In this document: positions 15,517 to 23,743 of the stretch, piece after piece
Numbering within the stretch: position 1 is the stretch's first letter
How the letters are laid out: every line of letters starts with the position of its first letter
Source of the DNA: JAWXVD01 sp044425705
GTDB taxonomy: Bacteria; Bacillota; Clostridia; Lachnospirales; Lachnospiraceae
Direction: 5' to 3'
Length of the DNA: 43,229 nucleotides
Assembly (NCBI GenBank): GCA_044425705.1
Contig: JAWXVD010000016.1
Coordinates: 1 to 43,229, forward strand
Notes under the pieces: generated by a model
The model's input: the letters and a program-made list of their open reading frames with translations, nothing else
Told to the model about the DNA's origin: nothing
Database searches by the model: none
Translations under genes and position numbers: made by a program

Positions 15517-16881
15517 ATGTTACGTGAAAAATTACCAGAAATTGTATCAGAAGTAGTTCCAGGAGCAAAATCAAAAATGTTGTTGGAAAGAAGAAATGCA
15601 GCCATACCAAAAGCCATGTCAGGTAGTACATATCCTATTTGTATTGCACGTGGAGAAGGTGCTATGTTGGAAGATTTAGATGGTAATGTGTTCTTAGATT
15701 GGATCGGTGGTGTAGGTGTTTTAAATGTAGGTTATTCGAATCCAGAAGTAGTAGAAGCGGTAAAAGAACAAGCTGAGAAATATTTCCATACTATTTTTAA
15801 TGTAGTAGTGCATGATGGGTATGTTACACTTGCTGAGAAGTTTAATGAAATTATGCCAGTGCGTGGAGAAGAGAAGAAAACTTATTTTGCAAATAGTGGA
15901 GCAGAAGCTGATGAAAATGCAATTAAAGTAGCGAAAGCATACACAAAACGTTCTAATATCATTTGTTTCTCTGGTGCCTTTCATGGTAGAACAAATTTGA
16001 CTATGGCATTAACTGCTAAAAAAGCATATGCAATTGGAATGGGACCATTCCCAGATGGTATTTATCGTGCAGAATACCCATATATGTATAGAGCGCCAAA
16101 AGGATATAGCGAAGAAGAGGCGATTCAATATTATATTGATAAATTAATTAAATTATTTGATGAAGCAACACCAGCCAACCAAGTGGCGGCTATTTTAATG
16201 GAGCCATTACAAGGTGAAGGTGGTTTCATAGCGGCACCTATCCCATTTGTGAAAGCTGTCAGAGAAATCTGTGATAAATACGGCATTTTATTGATTGCGG
16301 ACGAAGTGCAATGTGGTAACTGCAGAACAGGAAAATATTTTGCATCAGAATATTGGGCAGAAGCAGGTGCTGCGCCAGATATTATTACTACTGCAAAATC
16401 AATGGGTGCAGGTTTGCCGATTAGTGCAATTACAGCAAGAACAGAAATTATGGATGCAGTGATTCCAGGAACCATTGGTGGAACCTATTGTGGAAATCCT
16501 GTAGCAGCAGCTTCAGCATTAAAAACAATGGAAATTTTAAAAAGAGATGATTATGCGGGAAAAGCAATGTATATTGGTGAAACTATGAGCAAAGCATTTT
16601 GTGCAATGATGGATAAGTATGAAATTATAGGTGATGTTCGTGGTATGGGTGCTATGATTGGTGTGGAATTTGTTACTGATAAAGAAACAAATGAGCCTAA
16701 TAAAGCAGCGGTAGATGCTATGGTACAAAAAGGTATTCAAAAGGGATTATTATTAGAAAATGCTGGTTCAGCAGGTAATGTAATTCGTTTCTTGGCACCA
16801 CTTTGCATGACAGATGAACAAATGGCAAAAGGAATTGAAATTTTTGAAGAATGTATCAGAGAAATTATCGAAGAATCATAA
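15517..16881 (+). CDS. Class III aminotransferase, 4-aminobutyrate aminotransferase-like
   Basis: PLP-dependent omega-aminotransferase of 454 residues. The N-terminal block VPGAKSKMLLERRNAA resembles GabT, the cofactor-binding FANSGAEADE and SGAFHGRT are present, Asp262 lies in LLIADEVQCG, and the PLP lysine is Lys294 in TTAKSMGAGLP. It likely moves an amino group from a terminal amine to 2-oxoglutarate or pyruvate, leaving an aldehyde that the alcohol dehydrogenase encoded 19 bp later could reduce. The ATG at 15517 has AGAGGGG and AAGG just upstream; the in-frame ATG at 15496 sits before them. GABA as substrate is an inference from similarity. argD at 29648 is a distinct enzyme of the same class. 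Confidence 0.85.
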   Translation: MLREKLPEIVSEVVPGAKSKMLLERRNAAIPKAMSGSTYPICIARGEGAMLEDLDGNVFLDWIGGVGVLNVGYSNPEVVEAVKEQAEKYFHTIFNVVVHDGYVTLAEKFNEIMPVRGEEKKTYFANSGAEADENAIKVAKAYTKRSNIICFSGAFHGRTNLTMALTAKKAYAIGMGPFPDGIYRAEYPYMYRAPKGYSEEEAIQYYIDKLIKLFDEATPANQVAAILMEPLQGEGGFIAAPIPFVKAVREICDKYGILLIADEVQCGNCRTGKYFASEYWAEAGAAPDIITTAKSMGAGLPISAITARTEIMDAVIPGTIGGTYCGNPVAAASALKTMEILKRDDYAGKAMYIGETMSKAFCAMMDKYEIIGDVRGMGAMIGVEFVTDKETNEPNKAAVDAMVQKGIQKGLLLENAGSAGNVIRFLAPLCMTDEQMAKGIEIFEECIREIIEES

Positions 16882-16900
16882 GAGAGGTCTAGGTATTGGT

Positions 16901-18031
16901 ATGAATTTTAATTATAATTTGCCAACGAATTTATTGTTCGGTAGAGGAAGAGTGTCAGAGATTGGAACTGTAACAGCTCCTTATGGGAAAAAAGCATTGA
17001 TTGTAACAGGATTCAATAGTACAAAAAAATCTGGTTTACTAGATAGAACCATTCAATACTTGAAAGATGCAGAAATAGAAAGTGTGGTTTTTGATCAAGT
17101 CAGTGCCAATCCATTGACTACAACGGCTATTGCAGGAGCGGAACTAGCAAAAGAGGAAAGCTGTGATGTGGTGATTGGTTTAGGTGGTGGGAGTATTATG
17201 GATTGTGCCAAAGCCATTGCTTTCTTGACTGTTAATGAAGGAGATATTAGTGATTATATTTTTAATAAATTAGTTTCTAATAAAGCATTGCCTATTATTT
17301 TAGTACCTACTACATGTGGAACGGGAAGTGAAGGAAATGGTTTTGCTGTATTAACAAATCCAGAGAATGGAGATAAAAAATCGCTTCGTTGTAATGCTAT
17401 TGTAGCAAAAGCTTCTATTATCGATTCGGAATTAATGGAAACTATGCCAAAACATATTTTGGCAAGTGTAGGATTTGATGCTTTATGCCACAATATGGAA
17501 GCTTATATTTCAAAAATTAGTCAACCACTCACAGATGCCATGAGTTTACAAGCGATGCAATTAGTTGGAGAGTCGCTAGTAGATTTATTTGAAGGAAATG
17601 GTAATCCGACAGATTGGGATAATATTAGTTGGGCAAGTACGGTGGGGGGTATGGTAATTCATTCGGCAGGAGTTACGGTGTCCCATGGAATGGAGCATCC
17701 AGCCAGCGGGTTGAGAAACATTGTTCACGGAAATGGTTTATCTGCATTAACGCCTGTTGTTATGGAAAAAAGTTTGGGCAGTGTGCCAGAAAAATTTATT
17801 AATATTGCAAAATGTCTTGGTGGCGAAAGTGAAAAGGATTGTGTAACAAAAATTAAAGAGTTGATTACAAAATTAGAGTTACCTCTAACATTATCAGAAC
17901 AAGGTGTTTTACCAGAGGATATAGAGTGGATGGTAGAGAATTGTTTTAAAGTATCGGCTGCAGGTATTCAAAATCATCCAATCCTATTTACAAGGGAAGA
18001 AATTAAAGAAATTTATGAGAGTGCATTATAA
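16901..18031 (+). CDS. Iron-containing alcohol dehydrogenase
   Basis: Group III metal-dependent alcohol dehydrogenase, 376 residues. FGRGRVSEIG starts the NAD domain, GLGGGSIMDCAK is the nucleotide loop, PTTCGTGSE is the family block, and metal ligands are the Asp and His of FDALCHNMEAY and the His residues of SHGMEHPASG and VHGNGLS. The ATG at 16901 is preferred (AGAGAGG 13 bases upstream, and FNYNLPTNLLFGRG is a normal N-terminus) although the frame is open into the aminotransferase gene. Next to a GabT-like enzyme, reduction of succinic semialdehyde or a similar aldehyde is the natural guess, but butanol-type substrates are also possible. Confidence 0.85.
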   Translation: MNFNYNLPTNLLFGRGRVSEIGTVTAPYGKKALIVTGFNSTKKSGLLDRTIQYLKDAEIESVVFDQVSANPLTTTAIAGAELAKEESCDVVIGLGGGSIMDCAKAIAFLTVNEGDISDYIFNKLVSNKALPIILVPTTCGTGSEGNGFAVLTNPENGDKKSLRCNAIVAKASIIDSELMETMPKHILASVGFDALCHNMEAYISKISQPLTDAMSLQAMQLVGESLVDLFEGNGNPTDWDNISWASTVGGMVIHSAGVTVSHGMEHPASGLRNIVHGNGLSALTPVVMEKSLGSVPEKFINIAKCLGGESEKDCVTKIKELITKLELPLTLSEQGVLPEDIEWMVENCFKVSAAGIQNHPILFTREEIKEIYESAL

Positions 18032-18056
18032 AAATTGAAAAGACGTTATTTAGTGG

Positions 18057-18103
18057 GAAGGAAGATAGGTTGAAAAAATAAATTTTTCAACCTATCTTCC
18101 TTC
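18057..18103. terminator. 21-bp perfect stem-loop between convergent ADH operon and spoVAD
   Basis: The arms 18057-18077 and 18083-18103 pair without mismatch around a 5-base loop. It lies between two converging units and overlaps the last codons and stop of spoVAD. The A/T runs sit inside the stem tip rather than after it, so it would work as a bidirectional terminator or mRNA end-protecting stem rather than a textbook terminator. Confidence 0.6.
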
Positions 18104-19156
18104 TATTACAATAGCATGGGCGATGCCAGGAATACTTTGCCCTTCATTTAAACTTGTTTTAGAAAGAAGTGCACCAGTGGGAACGAAAAGAATACGTTTC
18201 CAAACTTTTAGCTTTATTTGATGAAGTAAATAGGATGCACAAACAGTAGCACTGCAACCACAGCCTGAACCACCAGAATGAGTATCTTGTAAGGTGTTGT
18301 CAAAAATTTCAATGCCACAATCCATATGTTGGTTTGAAATATCCAGTCCTTTTTGTCGTAATAAATCTAGTAATGCTATTTGGCCTACTTTCCCTAAATC
18401 ACCAGTAATAATTTTATCGTAATCTTCTGGTTTTCTATTAAAATCACGCATATGTTGATAAATGGTGTCACAGGCACTTGGAGCCATACAAGCCCCCATA
18501 TTCATGGCATCTTTAAGACCATAATCTACAATTTTACCAGTAGTAAAACCAGTGATTTTAGCTAAATCATCTGCTGAAGAGCAACGTTTTAATAAAAAAG
18601 CACCGCTGCCAGTAACGGTCCAGGTTGCAGATAGAGGACGTTGATTTCCATACCCTAATGGAAAACGAAATTCTTTCTCGGCACTACAAAAATGACTAGA
18701 CGTGACACAGATAATTGCATCAGCGTACCCACCAGCTAAAGTCATGCTAGCTAACCCTAGGGTTAGACCACAAGTGGAACAAGCACCATAAGTACCAAAC
18801 AATGGTGTGTGAAAAGACATTAATCCAAAACTAGAGGCGATAGATTGTCCTAGTAGATCACCAGCGAATAAATATCGAATATCAGTGATGTCAAGTTTTG
18901 CTTTCTCTAATAAAGTATCTACAGCACTTTTTTGTAGCTTACTTTCTGCTTCCTCCCAACAAGAGCATCCAATCATATCATCTTCATAAATAATATCAAA
19001 ATAATGACCTAGCGGACCGTCGCCTTCCTTTTTTCCAACAACAGCAGCACTTTCGTGGATAAAAACAGGATGTTGAAAGGAAATACTTTGCTTTCCCATA
19101 GTTTGTGTAATGCACTGGTCTGAAAAAGAATCAGTGTGATTTTCATAAATAGCCAT
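18092..19156 (-). CDS. spoVAD: Stage V sporulation protein AD
   Basis: Thiolase-fold protein of 354 residues that helps move dipicolinic acid into the developing spore and binds it. Conserved segments include HPVFIHESAAVVG, GPLGHYFD, the FGTYGACSTC region and the C-terminal DTHSGGSGCGCSA. The start has AAGGAGG 8 bases upstream on the minus strand. In most clostridia spoVAC, spoVAD and spoVAE are contiguous; here spoVAD stands alone, and spoVAE is 1.9 kb away on the other strand. No sigma-G promoter could be set with confidence in the upstream gap. Confidence 0.88.
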   Translation of the reverse strand: MAIYENHTDSFSDQCITQTMGKQSISFQHPVFIHESAAVVGKKEGDGPLGHYFDIIYEDDMIGCSCWEEAESKLQKSAVDTLLEKAKLDITDIRYLFAGDLLGQSIASSFGLMSFHTPLFGTYGACSTCGLTLGLASMTLAGGYADAIICVTSSHFCSAEKEFRFPLGYGNQRPLSATWTVTGSGAFLLKRCSSADDLAKITGFTTGKIVDYGLKDAMNMGACMAPSACDTIYQHMRDFNRKPEDYDKIITGDLGKVGQIALLDLLRQKGLDISNQHMDCGIEIFDNTLQDTHSGGSGCGCSATVCASYLLHQIKLKVWKRILFVPTGALLSKTSLNEGQSIPGIAHAIVIEGR

Positions 19157-19191
19157 AATGAAGACCTCCTTGTATTCATATGAGTTATCTT

Positions 19192-19245
19192 GTTACAGTT
19201 TACGCAGTACTACGCATTTACTGCATAGTACGTGTGAGCTGTAAC
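19192..19245. repeat. Dispersed palindromic element, copy 1
   Basis: GTTACAGTTTACGC (19192-19205) pairs along all 14 bases with GTGTGAGCTGTAAC (19232-19245), with three G-U pairs; the loop holds a second small hairpin (GCAGTA/TACTGC). The right arm CGTGTGAGCTGTAA differs by one base from CGTGTGAACTGTAA at 25760-25772, and the left arms also match, so the two are copies of one intergenic repeat. Confidence 0.55.
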
Positions 19246-19296
19246 GTTATCTTATCCTTAAATCAGAAATTTATACTGTGGGAGTATGAAAATTAT

Positions 19297-19325
19297 TTTT
19301 CATAGCCAGAATATTATGCTATACT
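19297..19325 (+). promoter_or_regulatory. Promoter of the glycosyltransferase gene
   Basis: TTTTCA (19297-19302) and TATACT (19320-19325) are 17 bp apart. The -10 box is good, the -35 box weak. It lies 70 bp before the start codon. Confidence 0.4.
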
Positions 19326-19395
19326 GTAATTTGATATTGTGTAAAACAGGCTACCACAATATGAAATGATTGGATATGAAAGGTATGGGGATACT

Positions 19396-20379
19396 ATGAT
19401 TAGCATTATTATTCCAGTTTACAATGGTGAAAAATATATTGAAAGATGTATCATGAGCATATGTAACCAGACATGTAAAGATGTTGAAATTATACTAATA
19501 GATGATGGTTCTACAGATAATAGCTTAATGGTATGCCAGCAATTGTCAAAGGTTTATTCATTTATAACAGTCATACATCAAGATAATGCAGGTGTTTCTA
19601 GTGCAAGAAATAGGGGATTGGAACGAGCAAATGGGGAATATATTACATTTGTAGATATAGATGACTGGTTAAAGCCAACCATATTAGAAAGTATGCTAAA
19701 AGTAGCAGTCAATGAGCAATCACAACTGACTATATGTGGATTTGAAGAGTGTAGAGAAAATCAATTTCAGCAAGAGCAACAGAAAGATGATACACCGATA
19801 GGAAATGTGAAGTTATTGAATAAGAGTGATTATGTGTCCGATTATTTATTGAGAGGGAATACAAGATGTTGGAGCATTCTTTTCACAAAGTCTGTAATAG
19901 GTAATATACGTTTTAGAAGTGGTATATCAATAGGAGAGGATATGCTTTTCTTAGTTGATCTAGTACAAAATATTGAAAAAGTAAGTGTATTAGAGGAAAA
20001 AGGATATTGTTATTTTATCAATGAAGAAGGAGCTATGTTTTCAGAATTTAAGGAAAGCTATATGGATCAGATTACTTGCTGGGAAATGGCAAGAGAAGTG
20101 ATGCATATTGATTATCCAGAAAACATAAATCGTATCAGTAGTATCATTATGATTTCTACCATGCTAGTTGCTAGTAAAATAGCTTTGTTATCAAGTGCAG
20201 AAAGAAGGAAGAACAAAGAGCATATTGAAAAATTAAAAATTACTATACAAAGAGAAGGTGAAAATAAAGATGCGATGGCGTTGTTGGATTGTGGATATAG
20301 AATAAAAATAAAACTATTCCAAATGAGTGAAAGTTTATATTTTTCCATTTATCATTTTTGGAGTAGAATTAAAAAATAG
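19396..20379 (+). CDS. Family 2 glycosyltransferase
   Basis: GT-A fold transferase of 327 residues. The N-terminus ISIIIPVYNGEKYI, then EIILIDDGSTDNS (UDP-sugar binding), the SARNRG segment and the DIDDW metal motif are all in place. The C-terminal part after about residue 230 is helical and of unknown acceptor specificity. The ATG at 19396 starts the protein directly at the family domain and has GAAAGG 12 bases upstream. It is not part of a larger polysaccharide cluster here; its neighbours are spoVAD and the shikimate-kinase-like gene, so a role in spore or envelope glycosylation is only a guess. Confidence 0.8.
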   Translation: MISIIIPVYNGEKYIERCIMSICNQTCKDVEIILIDDGSTDNSLMVCQQLSKVYSFITVIHQDNAGVSSARNRGLERANGEYITFVDIDDWLKPTILESMLKVAVNEQSQLTICGFEECRENQFQQEQQKDDTPIGNVKLLNKSDYVSDYLLRGNTRCWSILFTKSVIGNIRFRSGISIGEDMLFLVDLVQNIEKVSVLEEKGYCYFINEEGAMFSEFKESYMDQITCWEMAREVMHIDYPENINRISSIIMISTMLVASKIALLSSAERRKNKEHIEKLKITIQREGENKDAMALLDCGYRIKIKLFQMSESLYFSIYHFWSRIKK

Positions 20380-20415
20380 ACATAAAATGATAACTATTCA
20401 GTTATATAAAATAAG

Positions 20416-20449
20416 CTTTCGGAATTTCATCAAACAAAAATTCTGAGAG
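20416..20449 (+). other. Leader hairpin before the shikimate-kinase-like gene
   Basis: CTTTCGGAATTT (20416-20427) pairs along 12 bases with AAATTCTGAGAG (20438-20449), with two G-U pairs, and no T run follows. The preceding GATAACTATTCAG (20389-20401) is identical to 34012-34024, where it forms part of a perfect hairpin. Confidence 0.4.
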
Positions 20450-20475
20450 TACATATGAAGTGGGAGTGAGGATGA

Positions 20476-20988
20476 ATGAAAAAAAATATAATATTAATTG
20501 GAATGCCTGGTGCAGGAAAAAGCACAGTTGGAGTTGTTGTTGCAAAGTGTTTGGGATTTCGTTTTGTTGATTCGGATTTAGTGATTCAAGAAGAAACGGG
20601 GAAATTATTGCATGAAATTATTACAGAAGAAGGACTAGAAGGTTTTTTAGAGATCGAAAATCAAATCAATGCAAAATTAGAAGTTGAGCATTCTGTTATT
20701 GCAACAGGTGGAAGTGTTATCTATGGGAAGGAAGCCATGGAGCATTTACGAGAAATTGGTAGTGTAGTATATTTAAAATTGAGCTTAGAGGATATTGCTG
20801 AACGATTAGGTGATTTACATGAACGTGGCGTGGCATTAAAAGAAGGACAAACGCTGTCTGATTTATATGAAGAAAGATCTGTATATTATGAAAAATATGC
20901 GCATCAATTTATAGACTGTACAAACAAGAGTATTAGGGAGATTATGTTTGAAATTGTGAATAAGTTTAAAACAAAAGGGAGATACTAA
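20476..20988 (+). CDS. Shikimate-kinase-like P-loop kinase
   Basis: Small kinase of 170 residues with the AroK Walker A GMPGAGKSTVG (residues 9-19), the DSD motif at 32-34, and GGS at about 77-79. It is annotated by similarity as shikimate kinase, but the shikimate-binding Arg of the FRxxE motif is not there (the segment reads EGFLEIE), and the lid lacks the usual RTRGRPLL and reads LGDLHERGVAL. It may be a shikimate kinase relative with another substrate. No other aromatic amino acid gene is nearby. The start has a GTGAGG site; spoVAE follows 47 bp later, possibly in the same transcript. Confidence 0.65.
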   Translation: MKKNIILIGMPGAGKSTVGVVVAKCLGFRFVDSDLVIQEETGKLLHEIITEEGLEGFLEIENQINAKLEVEHSVIATGGSVIYGKEAMEHLREIGSVVYLKLSLEDIAERLGDLHERGVALKEGQTLSDLYEERSVYYEKYAHQFIDCTNKSIREIMFEIVNKFKTKGRY

Positions 20989-21035
20989 AAGCATAAAATA
21001 TTCGATATGATTTTCAGAAAGGTGAGAATGTGTAA

Positions 21036-21392
21036 ATGGATTATTTGAATGCTTTTTGGGTAGGTGGAGTGATTTGTGCTTTCGTGCAAATTTTGTTGGA
21101 AAAAACAAAATTGATGCCAGGTAGAATTATGGTGATTCTAGTATGCACAGGTGCAGCACTTTCATTTTTAGGAGTTTTTGAATCACTAAAAGAATATGCA
21201 GGTGCTGGTGTAACAGTGCCTTTAATTGGCTTTGGCCATATTTTAATGACTGGTGTTATGGATGCAGTTGATGAAAGTGGGTTTCTAGGTTTGTTTCAAG
21301 GTGGGTTTCAAGCCAGTGCAGTGGGCATATCGGGAGCGTTAATTTTTGGATATCTAGCAAGTTTGATTTTTCAATCAAAAATGAAAAAATAA
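21036..21392 (+). CDS. spoVAE: Stage V sporulation protein AE
   Basis: Small membrane protein of 118 residues with about four hydrophobic segments. YLNAFWVGGVICAFVQIL at the N-terminus and GFGHILMTGVMDAVDESGF in the middle are characteristic of the SpoVAE subunit of the dipicolinate channel. It is separated from spoVAD (minus strand, 18092-19156) by two unrelated genes, and spoVAC is not in the window. The start is taken from the ATG after AGAAAGGTGAG. Confidence 0.85.
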   Translation: MDYLNAFWVGGVICAFVQILLEKTKLMPGRIMVILVCTGAALSFLGVFESLKEYAGAGVTVPLIGFGHILMTGVMDAVDESGFLGLFQGGFQASAVGISGALIFGYLASLIFQSKMKK

Positions 21393-21394
21393 AA

Positions 21395-21427
21395 GAGATA
21401 TTTCAAGGTGTATCCGTGAAATATCTC
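21395..21427 (-). terminator. Terminator of the DUF5721-like gene
   Basis: GAGATATTTCA (21395-21405) pairs perfectly with TGAAATATCTC (21417-21427). On the minus strand it is followed by TTTTATTTTTT, so it terminates leftward transcription; on the plus strand no T run follows, though the stem may still protect the spoVAE mRNA end. Confidence 0.75.
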
Positions 21428-21438
21428 CTAAAAAAATT

Positions 21439-21942
21439 CTATAATTCTTCAAAAGAAATCTGCTTTCCAAGTAAAAAATTTTTTATGGTAGTATCCCATA
21501 AGGCGTCTGGAGACTTATCTAATACAAAAGAGGAAAATGAGGTGCCAGTTGTTAATAGTAAGCCATTACTGTCAAATTTAATGGTTAGTACAAAGGTTTT
21601 TATTTGTGTATTAAAAGAAGAAAGATTACCTTTTTCTAAAGTAGAATATACATGTTCTGGCATTAAATTTAATACGAATTTAAAGTAAGTTGGTGTTTTC
21701 TTTCCTTTTACAAGAGAAAGACAGATAGGGCGTACTGTGCTCCATTTAGAAAATTCATAGGAAAAAATTTCAGGATCTTCTAGTTCTTCTTTTGTATAAA
21801 ATTCCTTGTTTTGATGTCCATCAATTATAAAATTATTATAAGTAGATATGGTTGCCTCTTCCAATAAAAAGGAATCAAAGCAATCGGAATTTAGTAATTT
21901 ATTCATAAATTGTTTTACTTCGGTGATTTGTAATGCAATCAT
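21439..21942 (-). CDS. Hypothetical protein, DUF5721-like
   Basis: Protein of 167 residues, no signal peptide or membrane segment. The opening MIALQITEVKQFMNKLL, then FLLEEATISTYNNFIIDG and the repeated WSTVRPICLSLVKGKK/FKFVLNL beta-rich part fit what I recall of the DUF5721 family of Lachnospiraceae; this assignment is from memory of sequence character. It has its own promoter, ribosome site (GAGGT) and terminator, so it is a complete single-gene unit. Function unknown. Confidence 0.6.
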   Translation of the reverse strand: MIALQITEVKQFMNKLLNSDCFDSFLLEEATISTYNNFIIDGHQNKEFYTKEELEDPEIFSYEFSKWSTVRPICLSLVKGKKTPTYFKFVLNLMPEHVYSTLEKGNLSSFNTQIKTFVLTIKFDSNGLLLTTGTSFSSFVLDKSPDALWDTTIKNFLLGKQISFEEL

Positions 21943-21982
21943 AGCGACCTCGATTCTGATGGTGAATTTATTTTATGTTTTC

Positions 21983-22011
21983 AGTATAGTCAATTGTAGA
22001 TTTAATTTCAA
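21983..22011 (-). promoter_or_regulatory. Promoter of the DUF5721-like gene
   Basis: On the minus strand TTGAAA (22006-22011) and TATACT (21983-21988) are 17 bp apart, 40 bp before the start codon. Confidence 0.65.
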
Positions 22012-22086
22012 GTAGTAAAAATAGTGTAATGGTTAATGTTCACCGTCACACGAAACATTGGGTTGTAAAAAGTAACAGCATTGGAC

Positions 22087-22116
22087 TTTACAAAATATAG
22101 GTATACGTGCTATTAT
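22087..22116 (+). promoter_or_regulatory. Promoter of the DegV gene
   Basis: TTTACA (22087-22092) and TATTAT (22111-22116) are 18 bp apart, giving a leader of about 32 bases. The rest of the 212-bp gap holds only the divergent promoter and a small AATGTT/AACATT hairpin. Confidence 0.5.
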
Positions 22117-22154
22117 AAGTAGTAATAAGAACTATATATAAGGAGTGCGAGAAA

Positions 22155-22994
22155 ATGAAATATAAAATTGTAGTGGATAGTTGTTGTGAATTACCAGAAG
22201 AATTGAAAAAAGATGATAGATTTGAAATTGTTTCACTGGAAATTGAAGTGGGAAATCACAGACTAGTTGATGACGAAACTTTTGATCAGGCAGATTTTCT
22301 AAAGAAAGTTGCAGCGGCATCAGATTGTCCTAAATCATCGTGCCCTTCTCCAGATAGTTATATGGAAAGCTATAGAACAGAAGCAGAGCATGTATATGTT
22401 GTAACCTTATCTAGTAAGTTAAGTGGAAGTTATAACAGTGCAGTATTAGGAATAGATTTATATCATGAAACATATGGTGAAAAATCAATCTATGTGGTTG
22501 ATTCTTGGTCTGCATCAGGAGGAGAATTACAGTTAGCGTTAAAAGCAATGGAATTAGAAGAAATGGGAACATATTCTTTTGAAGAAATAGTGAGACAATT
22601 AGATGACTACAGAAATAATATGAATACTTATTTTGTATTAGATAATTTAGATACTTTACGAAAAAATGGTAGATTAACAGGTGTAAAAGCATTGGTGGCT
22701 ACAACTTTAAGCATTAAACCAGTTATGGGCGCAAAAGAAGGTGTCATCGTACAACATAGCCAAGCTGTCGGTATCAAAAAGGGATTGAAAAAAATGGCAG
22801 AGTTATCTATTAGCAAAGTTGTCAATCCTGAACAGAGGAGATTGATTATTACCCATTGTAATAATTTGGGACGAGCCGAACTAGTAAGAGATTTTATTCT
22901 CTCAAAGGTAAGTTTCAAAGAGACGATTATTCTGGATACAGCAGGAATTAGTAGCTTATATGCTAACGACGGTGGAGTCATTCTAACCATGTAA
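22155..22994 (+). CDS. DegV-family fatty-acid-binding protein
   Basis: Protein of 279 residues of the DegV (FakB-like) family that binds a fatty acid and, in species with FakA, presents it for phosphorylation. Typical segments are the opening KIVVDSCCELP, the SSCPSPDSY segment with the loop that covers the lipid, LSSKLSGSYNSA, and NLDTLRKNGRLTG. The C-terminal acyl-pocket part contains ITHCNN. A clear AAGGAG precedes the ATG. It is a single gene with its own promoter; no fakA is adjacent. Confidence 0.85.
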   Translation: MKYKIVVDSCCELPEELKKDDRFEIVSLEIEVGNHRLVDDETFDQADFLKKVAAASDCPKSSCPSPDSYMESYRTEAEHVYVVTLSSKLSGSYNSAVLGIDLYHETYGEKSIYVVDSWSASGGELQLALKAMELEEMGTYSFEEIVRQLDDYRNNMNTYFVLDNLDTLRKNGRLTGVKALVATTLSIKPVMGAKEGVIVQHSQAVGIKKGLKKMAELSISKVVNPEQRRLIITHCNNLGRAELVRDFILSKVSFKETIILDTAGISSLYANDGGVILTM

Positions 22995-23005
22995 TAGAAT
23001 AAAAA

Positions 23006-23716
23006 TTAAACTTGATACTCTTTTACTAATTTTTTTAAAGGAGAATAAATTCTAGGTGAGATTGAAAGTTTATCTCCGTTATTCATAATAATAGAAAATA
23101 AGCCAATGTGACGGATATAGCGCGCATTGGCTATTGTTTTTTTATTGGGCATAAAGAGAGAAGGAAAAGGGACAAAATCCATCCATAAATTATGAATAGA
23201 GTCAATTGCTGTGCATGTGGTATTATTTTTTTTATAAATAACAGTCAAATAATCCTTATGTACACAATATAAGAAATCTTCTTCAGGGATACCAAAGGTG
23301 GAAATTTCACTTCTAAAGGTTAGTCTTGGACGATAATCAGCATTTGTGTGCTCTACTAAAAAAGTACACATTTCATTTAAGTCAGCTTTTTTAATTGGTT
23401 TTTTTAAAAAATAACTGTCGGTTGGAAGATTTTCACATTTTTCATAGTCAATAGTAGAACTGCAAAAAACAATAGGAACGGAAACACCACTATTGCGTAA
23501 GGTGTTTACCATCATCCAAATATCTGGAGTTGTGGTAGTAATATCAAAGAAGTAGGCATCATAGCTCATGGCTGATGCAAGTAATGACAAGGGATTACCA
23601 AAAGAGTCAATATAAAATACACCAGTAGTAGAAATTCGAGAGTCTGACTCTCGACCCAATAGGCGTTCCATTTGTTTTCTGTCAGCAATATTATCGTCAC
23701 ATATAGCAATACGCAT
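23006..23716 (-). CDS. LytTR-family response regulator (AgrA/VirR type)
   Basis: Receiver domain at residues 1-120 with the acidic pocket DD (7-8) and likely phospho-acceptor Asp58 in YFFDIT, and Lys in the FLKKP motif; then a LytTR DNA-binding domain from about residue 135 to the C-terminus (FLYCVHKDYLTVIYKK, ANARYIRHIG). No histidine kinase lies beside it, so its signal partner is elsewhere. It is the second gene of a minus-strand pair with the DUF1294 gene 27 bp upstream. The ribosome site GGGGGGA is unusually G-rich. Confidence 0.82.
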   Translation of the reverse strand: MRIAICDDNIADRKQMERLLGRESDSRISTTGVFYIDSFGNPLSLLASAMSYDAYFFDITTTTPDIWMMVNTLRNSGVSVPIVFCSSTIDYEKCENLPTDSYFLKKPIKKADLNEMCTFLVEHTNADYRPRLTFRSEISTFGIPEEDFLYCVHKDYLTVIYKKNNTTCTAIDSIHNLWMDFVPFPSLFMPNKKTIANARYIRHIGLFSIIMNNGDKLSISPRIYSPLKKLVKEYQV

Positions 23717-23743
23717 AAAAAATCCCCCCGTGAATTCATTATT

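Noticed and set aside
16131..16475. Minus-strand open frame of 114 codons
   Set aside because: It lies wholly inside the aminotransferase gene in antisense, with no ribosome site or recognisable protein.
14260..18031. Reading the operon as a GABA-to-4-hydroxybutyrate pathway
   Set aside because: GabT-like and iron-ADH similarity alone does not fix the substrate, and a PLP gamma-lyase-type enzyme heading the operon does not fit a plain GABA route; kept only as one possibility.
21416..21688. Plus-strand open frame of 90 codons
   Set aside because: It is antisense to the DUF5721-like gene, whose own promoter, ribosome site and terminator are present.
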